64,000 nt of DNA, from NCBI RefSeq assembly GCF_014269025.2, contig NZ_CP077094.1:620001-684000 (forward strand), written 5' to 3'. The DNA is from Pseudomonas promysalinigenes. Its GTDB lineage: Bacteria; Pseudomonadota; Gammaproteobacteria; Pseudomonadales; Pseudomonadaceae. Position numbers and translations under genes: made by a program. Below, piece after piece: positions 43,379 through 51,326 of this stretch. How positions within the stretch are numbered: position 1 is the stretch's first letter; each line of letters opens with the position of its first letter. The notes beneath the pieces are model-generated. The model made no database searches and was not told the origin of the DNA. It worked only from the letters and a program-made list of their open reading frames with translations.

Positions 43379-45100
43379 ATGTCAGGGAGTATGAATGCTG
43401 AAGTTATTTCTGAATCAAGTCTGTATGGAAGTAAAGGACAAGCCTGGCATCCTAATTTTGTTGAGTACATGAAATTCATAGTTCTACATCCAAACTATGC
43501 GGGAATGCCTGACGCTATTAAGGCAGACGGGAGAATTCAGTGGGAGGCACCGTCTAATCGAGGTGGTGGCCTCTATAAAGATACACATCACAAACGCCGA
43601 AACTGGTGGCGGGAGAAAGGTGAAAGCCCTGGGATCGGGATTTTTGATGGTGAATCTCAGTGGATTAGTAGAGTTGCCAAGGTCATCCATCCAACAGGGT
43701 CGAAGCCTTGTAAGCGTTGTGGTAATTCACTCAGAATAGCCTACGTATATCCCTCGCGAAGCTTTGTCTCTAGATGCATAAAGGCGTTTGGTGAGGATTA
43801 CGCGCCAGGTGCGCTTGAAGAAGTGGCAAGCTATATGCGTCGTATCGTCGATTCGGGCGGTGTATCTCAGCTGCGACACTTTTCATCGTTATTTAAAACT
43901 AAGGATATATTACCTCCTCAGTTGGGTGAAGATCTCGACTCTTGGCTGGAGTGGGTGGAGGAAATTTATGTTCCTTCTGAGCCTACTCTCCTGAGCCCAG
44001 GGGTTATGTCGAACGCTCCAGACAGGCTGGACGGTTTCCACTCGTTTAACCGTTGTTGCCGTGGCGAGGCAGATACGGGGCGCCATAAGCCTAACATGCA
44101 ATGCTACACAACAGATCGTCGCGTATTTGAATATTGGTCGGAAGGAGATTGGATTGCTGCCGACCGTATGATGGGGCTGGTACGTGCCAGATTCGCAAGT
44201 CACTCTTGTGCTGATGGCGGTATGGGACCACCTAGTGCGGATCACATTGGCCCGCTTTCTTTAGGCTTTGCACATCTTCCTGAGTTTCGGCTTCTAAGTA
44301 AATCTGCCAACTCTGCGAAAAATAACCGAATGACTTTTTGGGATGTAGGTTACCTTCGTGAGCAAGAAGCTCGTGGAGTGCAGATTGTTTCTTGGTATGC
44401 AGCTCCAATCTGGTCAGCGCTAAAGGATCGCGTGGTCAATGAAGAAACAGCTTTGCGCTTATCTAAAATTATGCGTGATAATCAGCGCCAAGCTATGTAT
44501 TTTTTGGCAGAATTGAGGGAAAAAGGTCATGCCGCATTTCTTGGTAGTTTCCTCGAGTTAGACCGCGCCGATTTCAATGTCGAATTTGAAGATCTTAAGG
44601 TGGTCAACTTTGTGACTTCTTTCAGTTCTATAATGCGTAGACATCGGACGACGAAGTACGCTAGTGAGCAAAAGGCGCGCAGAATGCGGATCGGCTTCGA
44701 AGCTCTTCGCTCATACTCGGCGAAGACGAATCGTCACTTCTGGCAAGTGAGGGATGCGAGTATCGAATACAATCTTGAGCTTGCTCATGCTACGTTACGT
44801 GGCGCGCCGAACAGGATTCTTGAGCTCGATAAGCAAATTACTATGATTCTTGATCAGCCGGGAACCTACACTTTTGAAGAAGAGCTACGAAGTGTCTGTG
44901 CTAGCCTGCCAAAAATTTCTGAGGAGCAAGCTTTTACTGACGCTCGCAGCCTTCTTCAGGCTGCAATGCAAGTCGTAGCCGATATTCTGGTCGCTAACTG
45001 GGAAAACGAGCGATATGTACGAGTCGGGTGCGCTGTCGATGAGTCCGATGAACTCATCGAAAACATATTGCCGGCTCTAATAGCGATCCCCCGCCTCTAA
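43379..45100 (+). CDS. type II restriction endonuclease, HNH, Alw26I/Eco31I/Esp3I-like
   Basis: A 573-residue protein with a beta-beta-alpha-metal nuclease motif in the middle: PPSADHIGPLSLGF (Asp 288, His 289) and LSKSANSAKNNRM (Asn 311, Asn 315/316). The 23-residue spacing from Asp to Asn and the surrounding sequence match what I recall of Eco31I. CKRCG near residue 120 may bind zinc. The relatives are type IIS enzymes cutting outside asymmetric GTCTC-type sites. The ATG at 43379 is 8 bases after GGAG; a TTG just upstream is less likely. Its end overlaps the convergent methyltransferase gene by 24 bases. Codon use is AT-richer than the core. Confidence 0.8.
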   Translation: MSGSMNAEVISESSLYGSKGQAWHPNFVEYMKFIVLHPNYAGMPDAIKADGRIQWEAPSNRGGGLYKDTHHKRRNWWREKGESPGIGIFDGESQWISRVAKVIHPTGSKPCKRCGNSLRIAYVYPSRSFVSRCIKAFGEDYAPGALEEVASYMRRIVDSGGVSQLRHFSSLFKTKDILPPQLGEDLDSWLEWVEEIYVPSEPTLLSPGVMSNAPDRLDGFHSFNRCCRGEADTGRHKPNMQCYTTDRRVFEYWSEGDWIAADRMMGLVRARFASHSCADGGMGPPSADHIGPLSLGFAHLPEFRLLSKSANSAKNNRMTFWDVGYLREQEARGVQIVSWYAAPIWSALKDRVVNEETALRLSKIMRDNQRQAMYFLAELREKGHAAFLGSFLELDRADFNVEFEDLKVVNFVTSFSSIMRRHRTTKYASEQKARRMRIGFEALRSYSAKTNRHFWQVRDASIEYNLELAHATLRGAPNRILELDKQITMILDQPGTYTFEEELRSVCASLPKISEEQAFTDARSLLQAAMQVVADILVANWENERYVRVGCAVDESDELIENILPALIAIPRL

Positions 45101-47992
45101 TCTTGCGAAATACTCTGCAGGTGAGATCAGTCCTCGCATCAGCGCTTGATAAGTTGATGCAGGGGCTGATTGGTAAGGTTTTGAACTACCATCCTCAGCA
45201 GGCTTAAGAGTGGGAAGATCGCTAATAGCTTCCTCGACAGATACCGCCACCTGCACATTGGAAAACAGGGTTGGTCCTGAGGAAGTTGACGACGTAATTG
45301 GCTCCGGAGGTTGCCAGGGCTCAATTCTCTCTTCCCGAAAGCCAACCAAAATCACACGCTTGCGTCGCTGAGGTATGCCATGCTCATCTGCTGAAATGAC
45401 TGTAGCGTAGATTGATGGCATAACAGAGGAGAACGCTTCTTTGACTGCAGCAAATACCTTGCCTCCTTGCATATTTAAGAGCCCAGTAACGTTCTCAAAA
45501 ACGAAGCCGTCAGGCTGTACTTCTTCTAAAAAACGGACGTAATCGCTAAATAAATGATTTCGAGAGTCCTCCATTGATCTGCGGTTTCCTGCTGTGGAGA
45601 AACCTTGGCATGGGGGGCCCCCTAGTACCCAGAGGGGCTCACCCGCTCTCCGGCCATTTTTAGCTGCTTTAACTATCTCATTGAAAACTGACGGGGTGGT
45701 GATGCTGCCCGTTACTGTTCGCTCATGAACATTGCGAGAGTAAGTTGAGAGATATTTAGCTTCGATATCATTCGCAATGATAGGCCTCCAGCCTGCCCAC
45801 TTAAACCCAAACCCCATCCCGCCAGCGCCAGAAAATAGGTCAATGTAGCCACCTTTTGTTCCTAGAGTTTGCGCAATTCGGTAGGCTAAAAGCGGTGGTA
45901 CAGCGTTGCCTATTTGGGTACAGATTGCCCCTTGCCCTCCCATGAATTCATAACTGTCGGGAAAGCTCTGTAGTCTGGCTGCTTCACGTTGAGATAGAAC
46001 CCTATCTTGAGTGGGATGGACGTGGCACCCGTTACCTGGGCGGTTGAAATACGTATTTATGGTATAGGACGGCATGTCTCGGCGAAGTCGTCCATAGTAA
46101 GTTGAGCGGCTACCTTCCCCTCGCTTGTAGCTTTCGCGTATTTGCTCAAGGCGCTTTGAGGGGATACTTTCTGGGATGTTTTTCCAATTTCCACCCTCGG
46201 GTACAGCACGAACCATTTGGAGGTCAAGCTCGCTCAGTTTTGCACTGTGATGATTGAAAATGATAGAACTTTCCCTCTCTAGCTTAGACTCAATATGACT
46301 ACTGTTTCCGCAAGTGCTGCCCGAGGAAGTTTTAGTATTCGTCACGTTGCTTGATAGCCTCTCGAAGGCTTTTTTTCTTTCTTCCTTCTCTTCGTTGCTC
46401 AGTTTCGAGAATAGATCTAACACCATTGAATACTCATTCGGAGTTAATCCATATACTCGAAGAGCAACATACGCGTCGGCGGTCACTTCGGCATGAGTGT
46501 CACCAAGGAGTGCTGCGTTCACTAGCTGCCCTAGATCCGAGTCAGCTTCAAGTTGGCTTGCCTTAGGTACAGGTACCTTTCGAAGAGAACTCAGGGACAC
46601 GTGCCCGGTTGCAAGGTTTGCCCGTAGAAGCAGTTCGAATGTCGTTGAATTCATTATTCCGAGCAGAGCCCGGAGAGCAGTCGGCCTACCCCCAGAAAAA
46701 AACGCGACCCCGAGCGAGTTACCTAATACCCAGCCTGCAGGAACGATTGTCGCAATAAGCCTACGTTTCTGGTTTGGCCTAGAAATGTCACGCCATGCGA
46801 TACGCTCATACTTAACTGAGGGAGGGGGGGTCCAACCTTGTTTGGCTACACTAAGCGTAGGTCTATGCCGGATACTGAATCGGTCTATCATACGGCCTTT
46901 CAAGAAAGGCATCGCTATGTCAGATATTGGAGTCAACCAGTTCGCGCTTCCAGTTTCATCGATCTCTCGACCAGCCCAAAATCCAGAGTCACGGTCCTGC
47001 TCAAGTTCTCCCCAAGTAGAGAATCGAGTCATAAGCGTAGACATAAGTCGAACGGTGCTTGCACCAAATGCAACCGGTAGAACAAAGTCTGAAGCTAAAA
47101 GCCGTTCTGGCTCTAAACTGACCTCCGCTGTTTCAGTCGACGACCCGCAAGCGCTATAAGTTGTAATAGGGACCGTTTTCATTGGTTTATTATACGCCTC
47201 AACCACGATAGTAATCGACGCTACGTCGGCACTTTCGTAAAGCTTAGATTCTGCTGGGTAATAAGTAACATCTCTGAGGGCATGCTCGAGCAGCAGGTGC
47301 TGACGCAACACCGAAGATTGATCGTCAGCTAGCAAACTAGCTGGTAGCACAGCGCCAATCACTCCATTGCGGCGCGCAAGCAGAAAGCTTAACTCAAGGC
47401 CTACTCGTGATAAGTTAGTCCCCCAGCCAGCGAACTTTCGGCGAGGCTGGGAACGTGGGAATTGACGAGATATCCACTTATCATAGAGCCTCATGTTAGA
47501 GACGTACTCTTCTCGGAGCCCTTCTCTGAGCTGATCTACTTCGCGGCGATCTGGCTTCAACAGCTCCCACGGTGGATTCGTGATGACTATATCGAATCTG
47601 GCATCACATGTTGGACCGTACCGGAAGGCGTCATCTACGATGAAATCGCATTCTACTTCGAGTCCATCTTGTCGCAATTTGTCAAACTTCTCCCGAGCGA
47701 CGTCGAAGCCGAGATCAGAGATATCCCAGAGTTGGAGACGCCACTTGCGTCTTGGTAGACAAAGCTCAGCCCAAGCATCGATTAGCCAGCCAAGAAGCCG
47801 GCCATCGCCGCCGAAAGGGTCGATGACACAGATTTCCTCGGACAAATCACTGGTCGCGGCAAATGAACGTGCCACGGTGCGTGCAAGTTGGCGACCTACA
47901 GACTCGCCCGTATAATAACGGCCAGAGGCCTTCTTGATGAAATTGTCGTGGGTCGGTGCATCGGCAGTACTGACGTGGTTGAGATGTAGCAC
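45077..47992 (-). CDS. fused N6-adenine and circularly permuted C5-cytosine DNA methyltransferase
   Basis: A 971-residue protein with two methyltransferases. Residues 20-540 are an amino-methyltransferase of the gamma/TaqI-Eco57I type: RYYTGESVGRQLA, motif I VIDPFGGDGRLL (56-67), motif IV NPPW (139-142), then a target-recognition region ending LRALLGIMNSTTFELLLRA...SLSSLRKVPVP. Residues 575-971 are a C5-cytosine enzyme in permuted order: first the end of its recognition domain, then REAARLQSFPDSYEF and QIGNAVPP (motifs IX-X, about 692-699), and only then IDLFSGAGGMGFGF (motif I, about 714), GGPPCQGFS (motif IV, Cys near 793), FENVTGLL (VI) and HGIPQRRKRVILVG (VIII). Alw26I-type sites need adenine on one strand and cytosine on the other, which one polypeptide would supply here. 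Confidence 0.85.
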   Translation of the reverse strand: MLHLNHVSTADAPTHDNFIKKASGRYYTGESVGRQLARTVARSFAATSDLSEEICVIDPFGGDGRLLGWLIDAWAELCLPRRKWRLQLWDISDLGFDVAREKFDKLRQDGLEVECDFIVDDAFRYGPTCDARFDIVITNPPWELLKPDRREVDQLREGLREEYVSNMRLYDKWISRQFPRSQPRRKFAGWGTNLSRVGLELSFLLARRNGVIGAVLPASLLADDQSSVLRQHLLLEHALRDVTYYPAESKLYESADVASITIVVEAYNKPMKTVPITTYSACGSSTETAEVSLEPERLLASDFVLPVAFGASTVRLMSTLMTRFSTWGELEQDRDSGFWAGREIDETGSANWLTPISDIAMPFLKGRMIDRFSIRHRPTLSVAKQGWTPPPSVKYERIAWRDISRPNQKRRLIATIVPAGWVLGNSLGVAFFSGGRPTALRALLGIMNSTTFELLLRANLATGHVSLSSLRKVPVPKASQLEADSDLGQLVNAALLGDTHAEVTADAYVALRVYGLTPNEYSMVLDLFSKLSNEEKEERKKAFERLSSNVTNTKTSSGSTCGNSSHIESKLERESSIIFNHHSAKLSELDLQMVRAVPEGGNWKNIPESIPSKRLEQIRESYKRGEGSRSTYYGRLRRDMPSYTINTYFNRPGNGCHVHPTQDRVLSQREAARLQSFPDSYEFMGGQGAICTQIGNAVPPLLAYRIAQTLGTKGGYIDLFSGAGGMGFGFKWAGWRPIIANDIEAKYLSTYSRNVHERTVTGSITTPSVFNEIVKAAKNGRRAGEPLWVLGGPPCQGFSTAGNRRSMEDSRNHLFSDYVRFLEEVQPDGFVFENVTGLLNMQGGKVFAAVKEAFSSVMPSIYATVISADEHGIPQRRKRVILVGFREERIEPWQPPEPITSSTSSGPTLFSNVQVAVSVEEAISDLPTLKPAEDGSSKPYQSAPASTYQALMRGLISPAEYFARLEAGDRY

Positions 47993-48960
47993 GCATTTTC
48001 CAAGTTACGAATAGTGAACCGTTAGCGCCGAGTTGGCGCATGCGGTGGAGGGTTGCCCGGGGACGTTCAGCTGCCATTGTAGGAGCAACCCCTGGGCTGC
48101 GTCGATGGAGACTGACCTGTGGTTCGCGTTGCTCACCGGAGGACTGACGGCGGTACTTCGTTAGCATAGGTGTTGAATTACCACGCTGTTGCAGTTCTAG
48201 CCCCTGATGGCTGGAGATTCGCACATCCTGATCATCGCATGGTGCAGCGAGGGTGCGTTCACGCTGCTCCATCGTCACAGAGTTGTTGCTGGTGATATCG
48301 GGGTTCGTCACGCCGATTCTCACGAGGGGAATGCTGCAAAGCCCTGTGCGATCTGAGCTGCAGCAGTGGCGCAAGATTTGCCCAAGTGGATAGGTTGCTT
48401 TAGGGCAGATAGGTCCGGTGTATCTGGCGGACGAGCGCTATATGTGGAAAAGCATCCATCACCGGGGAGTTGACTGTTCGAGTTGTCCGATGCGGATCGC
48501 CCTTGGGTAGAACCATCGCAGGAGCGGCGGGACCTTGAAGGCTTGGGTCACCTGGTGTGCTGTCAGCAATATCCTTTGCACGGGCAGTTCTACGCCTGTG
48601 GATAAACCCGATTGCGGGCAGAAATCCAGTGCTTTGGGGGGCGTTAAAAGCGGTCAAGGGCTTCGCCCGTTGGGATAACCATCTCGTACAGAAGCCCTAC
48701 TACGACTGGTGTTAATCGCCCAGAATTATCTCGGTGCATTGAGAGAGGAATCGCGGTCGATGGATTAGATCTGTTGCCCGTGAGCCCATGCAGCTTTGGC
48801 TCCGATTTTGCCAAAAACCATCATTAGCTTGGTCAGCATCTACCATATAGGTTGCCCCCATTTCACTCTCCATGGTCGGGTTTCCACGATCAGCGAGCTC
48901 CGCTGAAATTTTTTGTGTTGCCACTTTGAATTGTTAGGGCCGCTTCGCGGCCCCTGGCTA
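47993..48960. other. non-coding stretch upstream of the methyltransferase
   Basis: About 970 bases. The methyltransferase promoter must be at its left end. Short frames on both strands (for example 48400-48657 minus) show no family resemblance, and the base composition shifts back toward GC-rich, as in old decayed DNA. Nothing else is recognised. Confidence 0.45.
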
Positions 48961-49230
48961 TCAAGAAGCCTTCGCCATCCCCAACTCGGCATCATCCAAT
49001 AGGGCTTTGGCCAATGCGCTGAGATAGTAGGATGCCCACAGCAGTTGGGGCTTGTCTTCCATCAACCCGTCAATGCTCAAGTCGCGCACATAGCCCATCA
49101 ATTCAGACGCTTGCTCACGAGCTGCCTGGCAGGGGATGCCAGCCTCGACGCGAAAAAGTGGGTGGGTTCGTTCCTCCCCTTGAAAGAACGTTGTTTTGCC
49201 GACGGTGAAGCAGGTTTCTTCAATGGCCAT
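48961..49230 (-). CDS. DUF3077 protein, copy 2
   Basis: An intact 89-residue protein, MAIEETCFTVGKTTFF at the start and identical to copy 1 over a long central stretch beginning FRVEAGIPCQAAREQASE. It sits 111 bases after an intact partner gene, so this is the functional cassette. Function unknown. Confidence 0.8.
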   Translation of the reverse strand: MAIEETCFTVGKTTFFQGEERTHPLFRVEAGIPCQAAREQASELMGYVRDLSIDGLMEDKPQLLWASYYLSALAKALLDDAELGMAKAS

Positions 49231-49341
49231 TGGGTAATCTCCCTGAAGTTGTAGATGCCTGGCCTAGCCAATCGCAGCCAAGCTGGGCGCACATCGATCC
49301 ATGACTGTACGAGTGCAAGACCAGGCAGCGGTCTTTACGGA

Positions 49342-49584
49342 TCAGTGCTGCGTCCGCGTCTCGATGGGCTTTTGAATCTGAACAAGCGCGGCTTCGAGCA
49401 ATTTGCGCAAGGCATCGAGCTCGTGCATCGAAGTCATGATCAACGCCGACACAGGCGACCTGGGCTGCATCAGCATGGCCTGCTGCGCGACGGCTTCTGC
49501 GCATGGCGCTGAGTCGGCGGCCAGTATCAGTTTGCCTTCAAGGGAATGGAGAGGGTGGGGCGGGTCGGGAACGATCTTCAGCAT
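49342..49584 (-). CDS. MLKIVPDPP-type small protein, copy 2 (intact)
   Basis: An 80-residue protein, starting MLKIVPDPPHPLHSLEGKLILAADSAP and containing LIMTSMHELDALRKLLEAALVQIQ, an amphipathic helix. It precedes a DUF3077 gene, a pairing I recognise from Pseudomonas genomes (the first gene may belong to the DUF6124-like group, not certain). I use the Met before LKIVPDPP; upstream in-frame codons run into the region shared with copy 1's promoter. Confidence 0.72.
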   Translation of the reverse strand: MLKIVPDPPHPLHSLEGKLILAADSAPCAEAVAQQAMLMQPRSPVSALIMTSMHELDALRKLLEAALVQIQKPIETRTQH

Positions 49585-49909
49585 GGTCTTGGCCTGTTCG
49601 AGTGGGGCCACCACCGTTCTGCTGTCAAACAGAAAGGCGGCAGCTGTGCATGGGTTGACAGACCGGGAACAGACCAAACCGGCGCACACGAGGTGCCCCA
49701 TGACAGCTGCCATAAAAAGGCAAAGCCATGTGGTGTGTTCAGGGCGGCCTGTCAAAGCCGGCCGTTGCGCGCAACGACAGGCCGACACTAGTCCCTAGCC
49801 CTGAACACCACAATGGCTGGGAGTATCTTTGGGAAATGTCCTACAAGATAGGGGTGAAATCTGATTTTGACCGTAACAGGGTGTTACGCAATTGACAGAT
49901 GACAGGCAT

Positions 49910-49934
49910 AAAAAAAGACGCCCCAGGGCGTCTT
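49910..49934 (-). terminator. displaced ssrA terminator
   Basis: Read on the minus strand: AAGACGCCC-tg-GGGCGTCTT followed by a T run, a strong intrinsic terminator. It lies 16 bases beyond the left attachment-site copy, exactly where the terminator of ssrA would be without the inserted island. Confidence 0.75.
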
Positions 49935-49949
49935 CTTCTTTGGATTTGA

Positions 49950-49972
49950 TGGAGCCGGGGGGAGGTGAACCC
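49950..49972. other. left attachment-site remnant (ssrA 3' end copy)
   Basis: These 23 bases agree with the ssrA 3' end at 55453-55475 in 21 positions (TGGAGCCGGGGGGA, two differences, TGAACCC). A short duplication of the RNA gene end is what a tyrosine integrase leaves. Confidence 0.75.
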
Positions 49973-50167
49973 AATGTAAAAATTCTGTAAAAAGCCTATA
50001 AATCAGATGTTTACCGAGAATTTGGTTGAGGGTTTTGCCGCCCTTGCTCCGCACAAAATGCCGCCCCTTGACGCTAGGGGCAGAGAGTATTTCACTCCCT
50101 TGGGAGTAGCTAAAAACCTGATCAGGTGGTCAGCTAATGTGAGGGCCACCGAACCTGATAGAGACTA

Positions 50168-50196
50168 TTGACAATGGCTGTCATCTGATTTATAAG
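50168..50196 (+). promoter_or_regulatory. sigma-70 promoter of the retron
   Basis: TTGACA at 50168-50173 and TATAAG at 50191-50196 with 17 bases between: near consensus. The predicted transcription start, about 50203, coincides with the first base of the a1 arm of the retron RNA. Confidence 0.8.
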
Positions 50197-50202
50197 GGAT
50201 TC

Positions 50203-50370
50203 CTCTTTACGAGTTTAAAGCTAGCAGCTATTTGCTGAAGGCTTAGTCAGGCGCTTCGCCAGACTCAATAGCATTGCGTTGTTTTATTCCGCAGACAAGA
50301 TCTGCGGCCTTACGACTCCTTCGTCGCTCCAGTCCGCAGATCTTGTCTGCGGCTGTACCTTGGTAAAGAG
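50203..50370 (+). ncRNA. retron msr-msd RNA
   Basis: The template RNA for the reverse transcriptase. CTCTTTAC at 50203-50210 (a1) pairs with GTAAAGAG at 50363-50370 (a2). Between them: hairpin CAGC-tattt-GCTG (50225-50237), hairpin AGTCaGGCGcttCGCCaGACT (50245-50265), a TTGTTTTATT stretch, and the msd stem CCGCAGACAAGATCTGCGG at 50289-50307 with its exact inverse at 50334-50352. This order is that of known msr-msd RNAs upstream of an effector and RT. The branching G and the exact DNA ends cannot be read from sequence. Confidence 0.8.
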
Positions 50371-50381
50371 CCTTTTTTCGC

Positions 50382-51326
50382 ATGGATCCGCGACAAATTC
50401 TTGCTGACGTAGACCTGGCCGAAAGCAAGATTCATTTCTCCAAAGATCCAATTGTTCTGCTTTGTGGGGGCTATGTCCCTGAAAAAGAACATGCAGATGC
50501 AGATGACCCTCCTATCAGTTCTCTTCGTGATGCTTTGAAGCGCAAAGCGCTCAGCATGATCAAGTCTCCCCAGATTTTTAGGCCAGAAGAGATCAAGTCT
50601 TGGCATGAAGATGGGGTTTATAGAAATCTGATGGACTTTGAAGCAGATCTTGCCAGTATCTGCTCACTGATTGCTATTGCCGTTGAAAGCGAGGGTTCTA
50701 TTGCTGAGTTAGGTGCTTTCTCTCAGTTGCCCGACTTTCAAAAAAAACTCATAGTCTTTGTCCCTGAGGAATACGCAGGTGCTAAGTCCTTTATCAATCT
50801 AGGGATTCTGAGGCATATAAACGAAAAGCACGGGAGCGGCGTAAAGGTATATCCTTGGCACCCCAAATGCCCACGTGATATCCCAGATGATGTTGTTACA
50901 GATGTTATGGATGATATTTTGGAAGAGCTTGAGGGTCTGAAGAAAACGCAGAACCTATCTCTTGATAATAATATCCATATAATCGTAATGATATATGAGT
51001 TGATCAGGCTGTTTGTGGCACTTAAAGAAGGCGAGATAGTCGAGGCAATCAAAGGTCTTGGTAAGGAAGTTCATCGTGATGATGTGCGGCGTAAAATATT
51101 CCTTTTGCAAGAGTTTGATTTTATAAAAAAGATTGGCTACAGCGACTCTGTATTCTATGCCTGTTATAAAGACTCATTTCATACTCTCCGTTTCGCACTT
51201 AAGGCGGGAGGTATGGTTGACACGTTGAGGCTAAGAATGGAGTGTGTTGATTACTATAAAGCAACAAAGTCTGAGCGAAACCGGAACAAGGCCATCGAAC
51301 GAGCCAAGCTAGGGGTTGCGAAATGA
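50382..51326 (+). CDS. retron effector, NDT-like with C-terminal DNA-binding part (type II)
   Basis: A 314-residue protein. Residues 20-170 resemble a nucleoside deoxyribosyltransferase-like fold: IVLLCGGYVPE at 24-34 and the active-site type ESEGSIAELGAF at 102-113 (Glu 109 a likely catalytic residue). Residues 190-300 look like a winged helix. This is the partner of type II-A retrons such as Retron-Eco1, where the effector is held inactive by the DNA-RNA hybrid and RT until phage attack. The start lies 11 bases after a2, whose AAAGAG can serve as ribosome site. Stop overlaps the RT start (ATGA). Confidence 0.82.
   Translation: MDPRQILADVDLAESKIHFSKDPIVLLCGGYVPEKEHADADDPPISSLRDALKRKALSMIKSPQIFRPEEIKSWHEDGVYRNLMDFEADLASICSLIAIAVESEGSIAELGAFSQLPDFQKKLIVFVPEEYAGAKSFINLGILRHINEKHGSGVKVYPWHPKCPRDIPDDVVTDVMDDILEELEGLKKTQNLSLDNNIHIIVMIYELIRLFVALKEGEIVEAIKGLGKEVHRDDVRRKIFLLQEFDFIKKIGYSDSVFYACYKDSFHTLRFALKAGGMVDTLRLRMECVDYYKATKSERNRNKAIERAKLGVAK

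Larger units (their letters stand above)
48961..49838. repeat. long diverged direct repeat, right copy
   Basis: Counterpart of 38720-39579. The two copies bracket the ATPase and the restriction-modification system, about 9.4 kb. Confidence 0.8.

Noticed and set aside
43070..47992. DISARM or BREX system
   Set aside because: Methyltransferase and nearby ATPase suggested it, but there is no DrmA/B helicase, PLD nuclease, PglZ or BrxC-like protein.
48000..48950. Small genes upstream of the methyltransferase
   Set aside because: The short frames have no ribosome sites, no family resemblance and break in all phases.
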